51,380 bases of DNA from Nitrosomonas sp. (lineage in GTDB: Bacteria; Pseudomonadota; Gammaproteobacteria; Burkholderiales; Nitrosomonadaceae): NCBI RefSeq assembly GCF_024282095.1, contig NZ_JAMWZS010000018.1, positions 1-51,380 of the forward strand. The letters run 5' to 3'. The translations under genes were made by a program, and so were the position numbers. This document shows, piece after piece, positions 1-8,725 of this stretch. Below the pieces are notes generated by a model that saw only the letters and a list, made by a program, of their open reading frames with translations, was not told the DNA's origin and searched no databases. How positions within the stretch are numbered: the stretch's first letter is position 1; each line of letters begins with the position of its first letter.

Positions 1-153
1 TGGTATAGGAACCTCAATATTACGAGTTTGCCTCTTTCTATTAAATACTTATCTTCAATTGTCAACAGACCCTAGTGATTCTTACATATATATCTCTACT
101 AGCGCATCGAGATTCACGTTAGTATTAAGTTGCTTGATTCTGAGGAACTGAGA

Positions 154-762
154 ATGACAAATGCTGATGTGGAGATTTTCGAAAGAACTGTCTGTTTTGA
201 TGGATTTTTTCGCCTGGAACGTTATCGTTTGCGTCATCGATTATTCAACGGTGAATGGAGTCACCCACTGGTGCGGGAAATATTCGAACGTGGTCATGCA
301 GCGGCAGTTTTACCCTATGATCCTATTCGCGATGAAATAATCTTGATTGAGCAGTTTCGCGTCGGTGCCCTTGCTGCACCGGATGGGCCGTGATTGCTGG
401 AAATCGTAGCGGGTATGATTGACGCCGATGAAACAGCGCAAGAAGTGGCGATACGCGAAAGTTTAGAAGAAGCCGATTGTGCCATTACTGATTTGATCCC
501 GCTGTATGATTTTCTGGTGAGTCCCGGCGGCACCACAGAACGTATTGCTTTATTTTGTGGTCGGGTTGATGTGACACATGCGGGCGGTGTGCATGGTGTA
601 AGTGAAGAAGGTGAAGATATCAAAGTGCATGTCATCAGATTAGATGCAGCACTCGCATTATTGCAATCAGGTAAAATCAATTCGGCCAGCGCGATTATTG
701 CGCTGCAGTGGCTGGCTTTAAACCGGCATCATGTACAATCCCTGTGGTTAACAGTGTCATAG
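154..762 (+). pseudogene. Nudix hydrolase (NudF-like ADP-ribose pyrophosphatase), interrupted by an in-frame TGA
   Basis: Both halves read in one frame and together give a normal-length (about 200 aa) ADP-ribose pyrophosphatase-type Nudix protein, which would hydrolyse ADP-ribose to AMP and ribose-5-phosphate. The Nudix box lies at about 411-480 (GMIDADE, then REsLEEAD; Asp replaces the usual second Gly). An in-frame TGA at 391-393 sits between GP and LLEIVAGMI. E. coli NudF has Trp at this point (PWLLEMVAGMI), so the lesion is a TGG-to-TGA change. The start at ATG 154 is chosen because GAGGA sits 7 bases upstream; the TTG at 130 lacks such a site. The rest of the frame is intact, so the nonsense change is recent, a sequencing error, or read through. 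Confidence 0.8.
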
Positions 763-806
763 AGCTGCAAACAAATATTCGGATCTGGAGTTCCAGAGCT
801 GTATTG

Positions 807-828
807 TCTTCTCTTCTCTTCTCTTCTC
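807..828. repeat. TCTTC pentanucleotide repeat
   Basis: Four exact TCTTC units plus TC lie in the 241-base gap between the Nudix gene and the small acidic protein. The rest of the gap holds only a short doubled ATTCCCAAATTCCCAAATT stretch at about 891-910. Pyrimidine microsatellites of this kind can slip in length, but no reading frame crosses this one. Confidence 0.8.
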
Positions 829-965
829 AGAATGAACTATCTTTATGAATCAGAGTATTAAATGTGGTTGTGCTGAGATTTTCTGAAGAGCATTCCCAAA
901 TTCCCAAATTATTAGTAGAAACGGTTTCTAATCTTTGCTTTGCCCTTCACGGTAATATGTTCTAC

Positions 966-979
966 TGAGTATGTACTCA
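966..979. promoter_or_regulatory. Candidate operator palindrome
   Basis: TGAGTA-tg-TACTCA is a perfect 6+6 inverted repeat that ends 11 bases before the strong ribosome binding site of the acidic protein gene at 1004. Its position would suit a repressor site or a small 5'-leader hairpin. I recognise no specific regulator for it. Confidence 0.25.
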
Positions 980-1003
980 ACCACTGCCGCAAGGAGGTTC
1001 GCC

Positions 1004-1222
1004 ATGATGATGAAAAAATGCTCTGTTGAACGTGCGAATGTTGTCAGTCCTGTTAATGTCGATATCGATATCGATATCGATATTGATGATGAGAGTGTTT
1101 TAGCGGATGGCATGATTCCGGATAGCCGAATCGTTAAACTCATTGATGAACTGGTGACCAATGATGATTCTGACGATGATGAAGATCTTGAAAATACGCT
1201 CGAGTTTCTAGGAGTGCACTAA
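1004..1222 (+). CDS. Small acidic protein with Asp-Ile repeat (unknown function)
   Basis: This 72-residue protein is not recognised. The start at ATG 1004 is fixed by AAGGAGG at 991-997 with 6-base spacing; an upstream in-frame ATG at 971 lacks a site. The N-terminus is MMMKKC, followed by an alternating Asp-Ile run of nine residues encoded by GATATC-type hexamers. An amphipathic segment (IVKLIDELV) and a second Asp/Glu-rich stretch near the C-terminus come after. It has no signal peptide or membrane segment, so it is predicted cytosolic and strongly acidic. The strong ribosome binding site argues that it is translated. The mirror frame on the other strand (Ser-Ile repeat) is a shadow. Confidence 0.6.
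   Translation: MMMKKCSVERANVVSPVNVDIDIDIDIDDESVLADGMIPDSRIVKLIDELVTNDDSDDDEDLENTLEFLGVH
1061..1084. repeat. GATATC hexamer tandem repeat inside the acidic protein gene
   Basis: Three exact GATATC units and one GATATT encode Asp-Ile four times. The unit is six bases, so gain or loss of units would change protein length without breaking the frame. Confidence 0.85.
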
Positions 1223-1308
1223 CAGTCGGATTCTTGTCTTATCGACAATTGCAAATAAACGGCAGGGGGCACCTTCTACACTGATCTCGATGTCGATTAC
1301 CCTGCTAA

Positions 1309-3012
1309 TCAGAATAGATCTGCGCACACGTAGTTACGCCCTTGCTTTTTTGCATTGTAAAGTTGTTGATCAGCCAGACAAATTAACTCATCGAGTGATA
1401 TATTGATATCATCGGTGTGAGCTACGCCAAAGCTTGCGGTGAACGAGAGTTTTTCGCCTTGAGTAGTTGCAAGCCGGATTGCGGAAATTTTTTTGCGCAG
1501 CCGGTCTGCTAGAGTCACGGCATCTGTTAATTTAGTTTCAGGTAAGAAAATCAGAAATTCTTCACCACCCCAGCGTGCCAGAATATCTCCGCTGCGCGCT
1601 TCTTTTTGCAGAGTCTCTGCCAAGTGAACCAAAGCCTGATCTCCCAGGGCATGTCCATAATTGTCATTGAATAGTTTGAAATTGTCGATATCGATCATCA
1701 TGATCGATGTATGGCTGTTATTTCGTAGACCCAATGCCCAGATCGGTTTAACAAATTTATAAAATGACCGGCGGTTATTCAGATTGGTCAGAGAATCAAT
1801 CCCAGCCATTTTTTCAGCAACCAGTTTTTCGTTCTGGCTGGTGTTAAGGCGTTCGGCGAGTGCAAGTGCAAGCAAAATGGCGTCGACCATCATGCCAATT
1901 TCAACAGCCCGATAGGTAAATAAATTAAAAGGAATCAATCCACATATGGCGGCTGTTGTGACAATTGCGCCGCATACGGCGGAAATTGATGCCAACAGAA
2001 AATATTTTGCACATTTGTTACCTGTTTGCAGAGAAATGGCGCCCAATAGGATCATGAGGCTGGCAAAAAAGAAAACAAAAGTGAGAGAGATGAATAACGC
2101 TGCTGCATGATGGGCGGTCAGCACAGCTGCCAGCAATAATGTACCAATCCCTAAACAACTTGCGATGACCATGTGGTAGACGCGGGGTAAGCCTGTTTTT
2201 ATACCTAGAAAGCGTATTGCAAATATCAGTCCACTGGCTGAATACATCATGACCAAAATAGGATTCGACCACAATTGCCACCCAGGTGATTCAGGCCATA
2301 ACCATTGGTATCCGTGACCTGTATAAGAAATATTCAGTATTAAAAAGAATGACAGATAAATGGAATAAAGCAGATAGAGACTGCTCTTTAGTCCTATATA
2401 GAGCATCAAGTTGTAAGCAATCAGCGCCAGTATAACGCCGTATACAAAGCCATAGCTGTAGCCTTGCAGTGTCTTTCTGTCAGCTATATTTTCGCTGCTT
2501 ATAAAATAGATGGGCACTACCATCGCATCGATCGACTCTACCCGCATCAAGACAGTGGTTTCACCGTGTTCAAATGGATGCCCTGTGACAAAAAATCGAT
2601 GCTTGAGGGGGCGCTGGGAAAATAGCAAACTGTCGCCAACGTGGTAGCTATTGATTAATTGATTTTCCTGGAAAAAATAGATATCGATTTTGTCCAGCCA
2701 CGAAGCTTCAAACAGAAGGTTGCGGTGAATAGTGCTATGTCCTGTATTGCTGACCTGAAGTGCAAGCCATACCGGTTTTGAATCGATACCAAAATTAATG
2801 ATGGTATGATTCGATGAAGAAAAATACCCATTTCTAAAAGCTTCTAAAGCGCTATTCAGGCTTAAGTGATTATCTTTGCTTTGATAAACCTGGATGTATT
2901 CACCAATTGTTTCTTGGTATTCCTTGGAGACATTTATTGTTTCGGCACTTGCCGGCAAAATCCAGAAGAACATCACGACGATGGTGACAGGTAATGCACG
3001 GAGTTTCTTCAT
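1309..3012 (-). CDS. 7TM sensor diguanylate cyclase (7TMR-DISM + GGDEF)
   Basis: This membrane enzyme would make cyclic di-GMP from two GTP. The start at 3012 (MKKLRAL...) gives a 567-aa protein with a clear signal peptide ending near PASAE; the frame runs 53 codons further upstream without a likely start. An extracytoplasmic DISMED2-type domain comes first. About seven hydrophobic segments of the 7TMR-DISM type follow, then a C-terminal GGDEF domain. The active-site loop reads GGEEF. An RSGD I-site lies five residues before it, so product inhibition is likely. The gene is divergent from the DUF1499 gene. DISM domains are thought to bind extracellular ligands, possibly carbohydrates; the ligand here is unknown. 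Confidence 0.9.
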   Translation of the reverse strand: MKKLRALPVTIVVMFFWILPASAETINVSKEYQETIGEYIQVYQSKDNHLSLNSALEAFRNGYFSSSNHTIINFGIDSKPVWLALQVSNTGHSTIHRNLLFEASWLDKIDIYFFQENQLINSYHVGDSLLFSQRPLKHRFFVTGHPFEHGETTVLMRVESIDAMVVPIYFISSENIADRKTLQGYSYGFVYGVILALIAYNLMLYIGLKSSLYLLYSIYLSFFLILNISYTGHGYQWLWPESPGWQLWSNPILVMMYSASGLIFAIRFLGIKTGLPRVYHMVIASCLGIGTLLLAAVLTAHHAAALFISLTFVFFFASLMILLGAISLQTGNKCAKYFLLASISAVCGAIVTTAAICGLIPFNLFTYRAVEIGMMVDAILLALALAERLNTSQNEKLVAEKMAGIDSLTNLNNRRSFYKFVKPIWALGLRNNSHTSIMMIDIDNFKLFNDNYGHALGDQALVHLAETLQKEARSGDILARWGGEEFLIFLPETKLTDAVTLADRLRKKISAIRLATTQGEKLSFTASFGVAHTDDINISLDELICLADQQLYNAKKQGRNYVCADLF

Positions 3013-3278
3013 GCTATGTCGGTTGTGATAGATTGGGAGAGATATGCAGCGGCTTGGACTCAGATAACTTGAGTTTTTTGAGTCGAGACTGTAGGAATTA
3101 TCTTGTGTGATGATTAAATAGTATTCAGTGCCTTTCAGATAAGGATCAGAAGTATGATTAGGTGAACCCACTGCAAGATTGCAAGGAGCATAAGGACTGT
3201 AGTGATGCCCTATTTGAGAATGGGGTCAGGATTATAATTTTTGTTTACTTCATTTACGTACATAGAGTGATATCGACC

Positions 3279-4010
3279 ATGAATAAGTCATTTGATTTTA
3301 CCGGTTGGAGTTTCAAGCTTTCACTGTTTGCCGCGCTCATGGCAGCTCTGGCTGTGCTGAGCCATCAATTAGAGGGCATTGATTTTCAACCGGCTTTAAT
3401 GGGGCTTGCGGGTGGTACAGTCATGGGGTTGTTGGCCATTGTTTTTGGATTGATTGGGACGGTGCGTGCCATCAAGGCAAGAAAGCCAAGCATTGCTTCA
3501 ACGATGGCGGGATCAACATTGGGTTTCTTAGTCGTGATGCCAATACTGGTGACTGTATTCGCGGGTATCGGGGCGCCGCTGATTCATGATATTACAACGG
3601 ATCTGCAACATCCTCCCGAATTTGTGGCGATAAAGGCGCTACGGACAGCGACGGACAATTCCTTGAATCGTCTTGAACCCGAGAATCAGGTTGCTTTGCA
3701 GGCAACAGGTTATCCTGATCTTGGTCCATTATTGATTGATCGCCCATTCGATCAGGTTTTTGAACGAGCAGTTGCACTGGTAAAAAAGCGAGGTTGGGAG
3801 ATCGCTGTTATTTCTGCTGCAAATGGTAGGATTGAAGCCACTGATACTACACCTATCATGGGTTTCAAGGATGATGTAGTGATTCGGGTGCAAACGGTGG
3901 GGAACCAAACGCGTGTCGATATGCGTTCGGCTTCCCGAGTCGGGAAAGGTGATCTGGGCGTGAATGCCGAGCGTATCCGGCGTTTTATGATTGATTTAGC
4001 AAAGTTATGA
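3279..4010 (+). CDS. DUF1499 family membrane protein
   Basis: This 243-residue protein has three hydrophobic segments in its N-terminal half (near 12-35, 42-65 and 75-105), followed by a soluble DUF1499 domain. The hallmark part is the C-terminal RPFDQVFERA...GW...IEATD...GFKDDVVIRV pattern ending in an R-rich helix. The function of DUF1499 is not established. ATG 3279 begins a protein with a normal start (MNKSFDF); the frame is open for 39 further codons upstream, but these look non-coding and include a copy of a short repeat (3216-3230). No strong ribosome binding site is visible. Confidence 0.75.
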   Translation: MNKSFDFTGWSFKLSLFAALMAALAVLSHQLEGIDFQPALMGLAGGTVMGLLAIVFGLIGTVRAIKARKPSIASTMAGSTLGFLVVMPILVTVFAGIGAPLIHDITTDLQHPPEFVAIKALRTATDNSLNRLEPENQVALQATGYPDLGPLLIDRPFDQVFERAVALVKKRGWEIAVISAANGRIEATDTTPIMGFKDDVVIRVQTVGNQTRVDMRSASRVGKGDLGVNAERIRRFMIDLAKL

Positions 4011-4091
4011 AGAATGAACAAAAGGCCGCGCGGTATTGCTCACGAGTAATGTTATGATTGTCAGGTTTTTAATATTTACTTTATATCGTTA

Positions 4092-5360
4092 ATGACAGCC
4101 ATGATGAATCCAACGTCCGTTCAACTGATCGCTGCCATGTTATTTGCATTGGCAGTGATCCATACATTTTCAACCAAGTATTTCGAACATCTTGCACACA
4201 TTCAGCCGCGCCATGCAGGTATTTGGCATTTATTAGGTGAAGTGGAGGTGGTGTTCGGTTTATGGGCTATGATTTTGATATTGTTTATATTTGCCATCAG
4301 TGGCAAACATGAAGCAATCACCTATCTGGAATCACGCGATTTTACCGAACCGATGTTCGTATTTGTGATCATGGTTATTGCCGGTACGCGTCCTGTTTTG
4401 GATTTTGCCGCCGCGACTGTTCAGCGCGCAGCAGTTTTATTGCCAATCAATACCGGTATGGCGATGTACTTTTTATTGCTGGCTTTCGTTCCGCTGCTGG
4501 GTTCATTTATTACGGAGCCGGCTGCAATGACGCTTGCGGCATTGATGTTGCGCGATACATTATTTAGCAAAGAGATATCCACCCGTTTGAAATATGCCAC
4601 GATCGGTGTGCTGTTTGTCAATATTTCCATCGGTGGCACGTTGACACCGTTTGCCGCACCGCCGGTGTTGATGGTGGCGGCCAAATGGAATTGGGATATC
4701 GGATTTATGTTAGTAAACTTTGGCTGGAAAGCTGCACTGGCGGTCGCGGTGAATGCGCTGGCGGTCACGTGGCTGTTTCGTCATGAATTGGAGCATGTTG
4801 GTCAGAAGAGCGATGCCGCCGTGTCAAAAATTCCGCTGCTTGTAGTATTGATTCATCTCATATTCCTAGCGCTGGTGGTACTGTTCGCACATCATTCAGT
4901 GGCATTTATGGGTATTTTTCTATTCTTTCTCGGATTTACAGCCGCGTATCACCAATACCAAAGCCCATTGATCTTGCGGGAAGCATTGTTAGTGGCATTC
5001 TTCCTGGCGGGATTGGTGGTGCTAGGCGGACAACAACAATGGTGGCTCCAGCCGCTGTTGATGGATATGGATGATACCGCAGTCTATTTTGGGGCTACCT
5101 TCTTGACTGCAGTCACAGACAACGCAGCGCTGACCTATCTAGGCTCACTGGTTGAAGGGTTAAGCGAGGAGTTTAAAATCGCATTGGTTGCAGGTGCAGT
5201 CACCGGAGGAGGTCTGACGGTTATTGCCAACGCACCTAATCCTGCGGGTTTCTCTATTTTGAAGGGCAAATTTGATGAACAATCCATTCATCCGCTGGGT
5301 TTATTGATTGCGGCATTGCCTCCGACGCTGGTGACGATTATCGCGTTTCGTGTGCTGTAA
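4092..5360 (+). CDS. Putative Na+/H+ antiporter (PF07399-type)
   Basis: This 422-aa, almost wholly hydrophobic inner-membrane protein has about 11-12 predicted segments. It matches the family annotated as putative Na+/H+ antiporter, related to the ArsB/NhaD ion transporter superfamily. The conserved internal stretches GGTLTPFAAPPVLMVA and TGGGLTVIANAPNPAG look like the paired re-entrant loops of that superfamily. Substrate and direction of transport are inferred from the family only. Alternative starts exist at 4101 and 4104, and none has a good ribosome binding site. A strong hairpin terminator lies 83 bases downstream. Confidence 0.75.
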   Translation: MTAMMNPTSVQLIAAMLFALAVIHTFSTKYFEHLAHIQPRHAGIWHLLGEVEVVFGLWAMILILFIFAISGKHEAITYLESRDFTEPMFVFVIMVIAGTRPVLDFAAATVQRAAVLLPINTGMAMYFLLLAFVPLLGSFITEPAAMTLAALMLRDTLFSKEISTRLKYATIGVLFVNISIGGTLTPFAAPPVLMVAAKWNWDIGFMLVNFGWKAALAVAVNALAVTWLFRHELEHVGQKSDAAVSKIPLLVVLIHLIFLALVVLFAHHSVAFMGIFLFFLGFTAAYHQYQSPLILREALLVAFFLAGLVVLGGQQQWWLQPLLMDMDDTAVYFGATFLTAVTDNAALTYLGSLVEGLSEEFKIALVAGAVTGGGLTVIANAPNPAGFSILKGKFDEQSIHPLGLLIAALPPTLVTIIAFRVL

Positions 5361-5443
5361 CATATGTGATGAGCGGGCTGAGGCTCAGGTATAAAGCCGC
5401 AATAAAGCCGCAATCAGCAAATGGGATAATGCTGGTTGTTTTG

Positions 5444-5484
5444 AAACAGGACTGGAATTTTGTAAATTTCCAGTCCTGTTTTTT
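5444..5484 (+). terminator. Rho-independent terminator
   Basis: A 14-bp perfect stem (AAACAGGACTGGAA paired with TTCCAGTCCTGTTT) with a short AT-rich loop runs directly into a T run. It ends the antiporter transcript and lies between convergent genes. It may also stop the efflux operon arriving from the other side, although the T tract on that strand is weaker. Confidence 0.9.
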
Positions 5485-5524
5485 TAACTGCTCGCGGTTT
5501 TTAATCTGTCTCTGGAGAAGAGAA

Positions 5525-8500
5525 TCAGACATCCTTGACAGGACTTTGAGTAATAGCCTCTGGTAAAGGCAGTGACTCTGCTGGATGTGTCGTTGGGGTT
5601 GTTTTTTCAGGCACATCATCAAACCAGCGGTATAGCATGGGCATGACAACCATGGTCATCATGGTTGCTGTCGTTAGTCCACAAATAACCACGATAGCAA
5701 GTGGTTTCTGCACTTCGGAACCAAGACCCGTGGCAGCCAGGAATGGTGCCAGACCCAACACGGTTGTGGCCGCTGTCATCATGACAGGCCGGAAACGCTG
5801 TGCACAGGCGCTTCTGACAGACTCCTCAATACTCAGACCTTTCTCGCGCAATTCCCGAACAAAGGAAATGAGTACCACACCATTCAATATCGAGGTTCCC
5901 CATACTGCAATGAAACCCACCGACGCCGGCACGGATAGGTATTCACCCGTGACAAAAAGCCCGACGATACCACCTACCGATGCAAACGGTAATACCAGAT
6001 AAATGAGTATGGCCATCTTGACCGAACTAAACAGCATGAACAGCAGGAAGAAAATGGCTGCCAGGGTAACAGGCACAATCAGAGAAAGGGTTGCCATGGC
6101 GCGTTCCATGTTCTCAAACTGTCCGCCCCAGACAAAGTAATAGCCAGGAGGTAATTTGATTTCTTTCGCAGTGCGTTCTTGGAGTTCTGCCACGAATCCC
6201 CCCATGTCACGTTCATGTACATTGGCGCCCACGACCACACGCCGTCTGGCGAATTCACGCGAAATGATCGCTGGACCATCAACAACCTGAATATCCGCTA
6301 CTGCACTAAGAGGCACGAGCACACCACCCGTTGCCATTCCACTCCGTCCAGCATTGCTGGCTGCCGGTCTTAATAAGAGTTCCTTGATAGCTTCAACATC
6401 GTGGCGAAAGCCTTCTGGGAATCTCAACAGCAGCGTAAAGCGCCGTTCACCTTCAAAAACCTGCGTAACCGCCTTGCCACCAACTGCTGTAGCAATCAAT
6501 TCGTTGACATCAGAAACATTGATGCCATGGCGAGCGATCGCACGGCGATCAATATTTATGGTCAACTCCTGCTGGCCGGATAAACGTTCAATACGAATAT
6601 CTCTGGCGCCGCGCGTCGACTTGACAATACGTGCCACCTGTTCGGACAGTTTGCGCAATTCTTCCAGATTATCTCCAAAAATCTTGATGGCCACTTGCGA
6701 ACGTACCCCGGTTACCATTTCGTCCACGCGCTGGGCAATCGGTTGAGATATGACGATGTTGACACCCGGTAGCACCGCGAGTGCCTTACGAATATCCTCT
6801 TCAATTTCATGTTGGGTGCGGCCTGATCCGACCAGGTCCAAATCCGCGATCGGATCGGATTCATTCTGTGATGCCGGGTCCGCGGGTGATTCTCCTCGGC
6901 CCAGCTTGGAAACCACGGATTTCACGCCAGGTATCGCAGCGATCGCCTGCATTGCTTCCGTTTCCAGCTTGATGGCTTCTTCCAGGGAGATGGAAGGTGC
7001 GCGAATGATAACGGGGGTTGCCGCACCTTCCTTCATGATGGGAATAAAGGATTTACCCAGGAGTGGAAATAAGGCAAAGGCAACCATGAGCAAGCTGATT
7101 GCAATGATCATCGTTTTTTTCTGATTTCCCAGTGCCAGATTAAGAATGTACAGGTAGCCCGACTTAAGGACAGCAATAACTTTGGTGTCTTGCTCGCTAC
7201 CTCCTTTTAGAAGGTAGGCACTCAGCACGGGTGATAATAGTATCGATACAAATAATGCCACAAACAGTGAAATCGCAATGGTGACGGCAAGCGGACTGAA
7301 TGTTTTTCCTTCCATGCCTTCCAGTGTCATCAATGGCAGGAAAACAAGTACCGTGACAATCACACCAAAAATAACCGGTGTTCCAACTTCCGCTGTTGCT
7401 TTAATAATAATATCGAATTTGGATTGATTTGTACCACGGGCTTCACCCAAACGCTGGTAAATATTCTCGACCACAACGACGGTCGGATCCACCATCATGC
7501 CCAGTGCAATCGTCAGCCCCCCTAGCGACATTAAATTAGCGGGCATGCCGTAGTGGTTCATCACCATAAAAGTAATCAGTGGCGTGATGATGAGGGTGAA
7601 GCATACAACGATACTGGTTCGAATGTTACCCAGGAAGACGGATAGGACTACGATGACCAAAATCAGCGATTCGATCAGCGTGGTTTGCACTGTCGATAGT
7701 GCACCATCCACCAAGTCCGTCCGGTCATAAAACGGCACGATTTGCAGACCATCCGGCAATATTCCGCGTTCATTGATTTCAGCGACCTTTTCCTTGATTC
7801 GGCCGACAATTTCCTTGGCATTGCCGCCACGCAACATCATCACAATACCGGCAACTGATTCCGTGTAACCATTCTTGATACTGGCACCCTGGCGGACTTC
7901 ACCACCAAAGGTTACCTCAGCGACATCACGTACATAAACCGGGACACCGTTCATTTCCCTGAGCACGATATTGCGGATATCTTCCAATGAGGCAATTAAG
8001 CCTACGCCGCGAATCAGGTACTGCTCATACTGCAACGCCAGTATATTACCGCTGGCGTTGGCATTATTACTGGCCAATGCACGGTCAACCTCCGTCAATG
8101 TGAGGTCGTAGTGCCGTAACTTATTCGGGTCGACATAGACTTGATATTCCTTGACGTGCCCACCGATGGAATTGATTTCCGCCACACCTCGGATCGAGCG
8201 TAACATGGGACGTACCACCCAATCCTGCACTGTACGTCGCTCCATGAGTTCTTCAACTGACAGGGCACGTTTGCCATCATCTGGATGCTCGATCGTATAT
8301 TGATAGACTTCGCCCAAACCTGTTGAAACCGGCCCAAGCACCGGTGTGATGCCAGGTATCAGTCGGGGGGTCACATCGATGATACGCTCCATCACCAGTT
8401 GACGCGCAAAGAACACATCGGTTTTATCAGTAAAAACCAATGTGATAAGCGACAATCCGCTCTTATTCATCGAACGCATCTCTACCAATCCAGGCAGGCC

Positions 8501-8719
8501 AGTCATGGCAATTTCAACCGGTACGGTAACTAATCGTTCCATCTCTTCCGGGCTGCGGCCAATGGCAACAGTAGCTACTTGCACCTGAATATTGGTTACA
8601 TCAGGAAATGCATCTACCGAGAGATTTTTTGCGGCAAATCCTCCCGCGACGCATAGCGCCAGCCCGATTACCAAGACCAATAGACGTTGGTTAATCATTG
8701 CACGAACTATCGCAGCCAT
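5525..8719 (-). CDS. Heavy-metal efflux RND pump, inner-membrane subunit (CusA/CzcA family)
   Basis: This proton-driven pump of 1064 aa exports metal cations from periplasm or cytoplasm through a tripartite CBA complex. It has the usual RND layout: two six-helix halves separated by large periplasmic loops. TM4 carries G-G-L-T-I-A-L-G-M-M-V-D-P with Asp411 and Glu418. The extra Asp of zinc/cobalt-type CzcA (ALDFG...) is replaced by Ala405, as in CusA-type copper/silver pumps, so monovalent metal export is possible but not proven. It is the last gene of the operon, starting 6 bases after the adaptor gene stop. A CTGGAG site precedes the ATG. Confidence 0.92.
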   Translation of the reverse strand: MAAIVRAMINQRLLVLVIGLALCVAGGFAAKNLSVDAFPDVTNIQVQVATVAIGRSPEEMERLVTVPVEIAMTGLPGLVEMRSMNKSGLSLITLVFTDKTDVFFARQLVMERIIDVTPRLIPGITPVLGPVSTGLGEVYQYTIEHPDDGKRALSVEELMERRTVQDWVVRPMLRSIRGVAEINSIGGHVKEYQVYVDPNKLRHYDLTLTEVDRALASNNANASGNILALQYEQYLIRGVGLIASLEDIRNIVLREMNGVPVYVRDVAEVTFGGEVRQGASIKNGYTESVAGIVMMLRGGNAKEIVGRIKEKVAEINERGILPDGLQIVPFYDRTDLVDGALSTVQTTLIESLILVIVVLSVFLGNIRTSIVVCFTLIITPLITFMVMNHYGMPANLMSLGGLTIALGMMVDPTVVVVENIYQRLGEARGTNQSKFDIIIKATAEVGTPVIFGVIVTVLVFLPLMTLEGMEGKTFSPLAVTIAISLFVALFVSILLSPVLSAYLLKGGSEQDTKVIAVLKSGYLYILNLALGNQKKTMIIAISLLMVAFALFPLLGKSFIPIMKEGAATPVIIRAPSISLEEAIKLETEAMQAIAAIPGVKSVVSKLGRGESPADPASQNESDPIADLDLVGSGRTQHEIEEDIRKALAVLPGVNIVISQPIAQRVDEMVTGVRSQVAIKIFGDNLEELRKLSEQVARIVKSTRGARDIRIERLSGQQELTINIDRRAIARHGINVSDVNELIATAVGGKAVTQVFEGERRFTLLLRFPEGFRHDVEAIKELLLRPAASNAGRSGMATGGVLVPLSAVADIQVVDGPAIISREFARRRVVVGANVHERDMGGFVAELQERTAKEIKLPPGYYFVWGGQFENMERAMATLSLIVPVTLAAIFFLLFMLFSSVKMAILIYLVLPFASVGGIVGLFVTGEYLSVPASVGFIAVWGTSILNGVVLISFVRELREKGLSIEESVRSACAQRFRPVMMTAATTVLGLAPFLAATGLGSEVQKPLAIVVICGLTTATMMTMVVMPMLYRWFDDVPEKTTPTTHPAESLPLPEAITQSPVKDV

Positions 8720-8725
8720 GATGGG

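Noticed and set aside
928-1161. Minus-strand frame with a Ser-Ile repeat
   Set aside because: It mirrors the GATATC repeat of the plus-strand acidic gene, which has the ribosome binding site; the minus frame has none.
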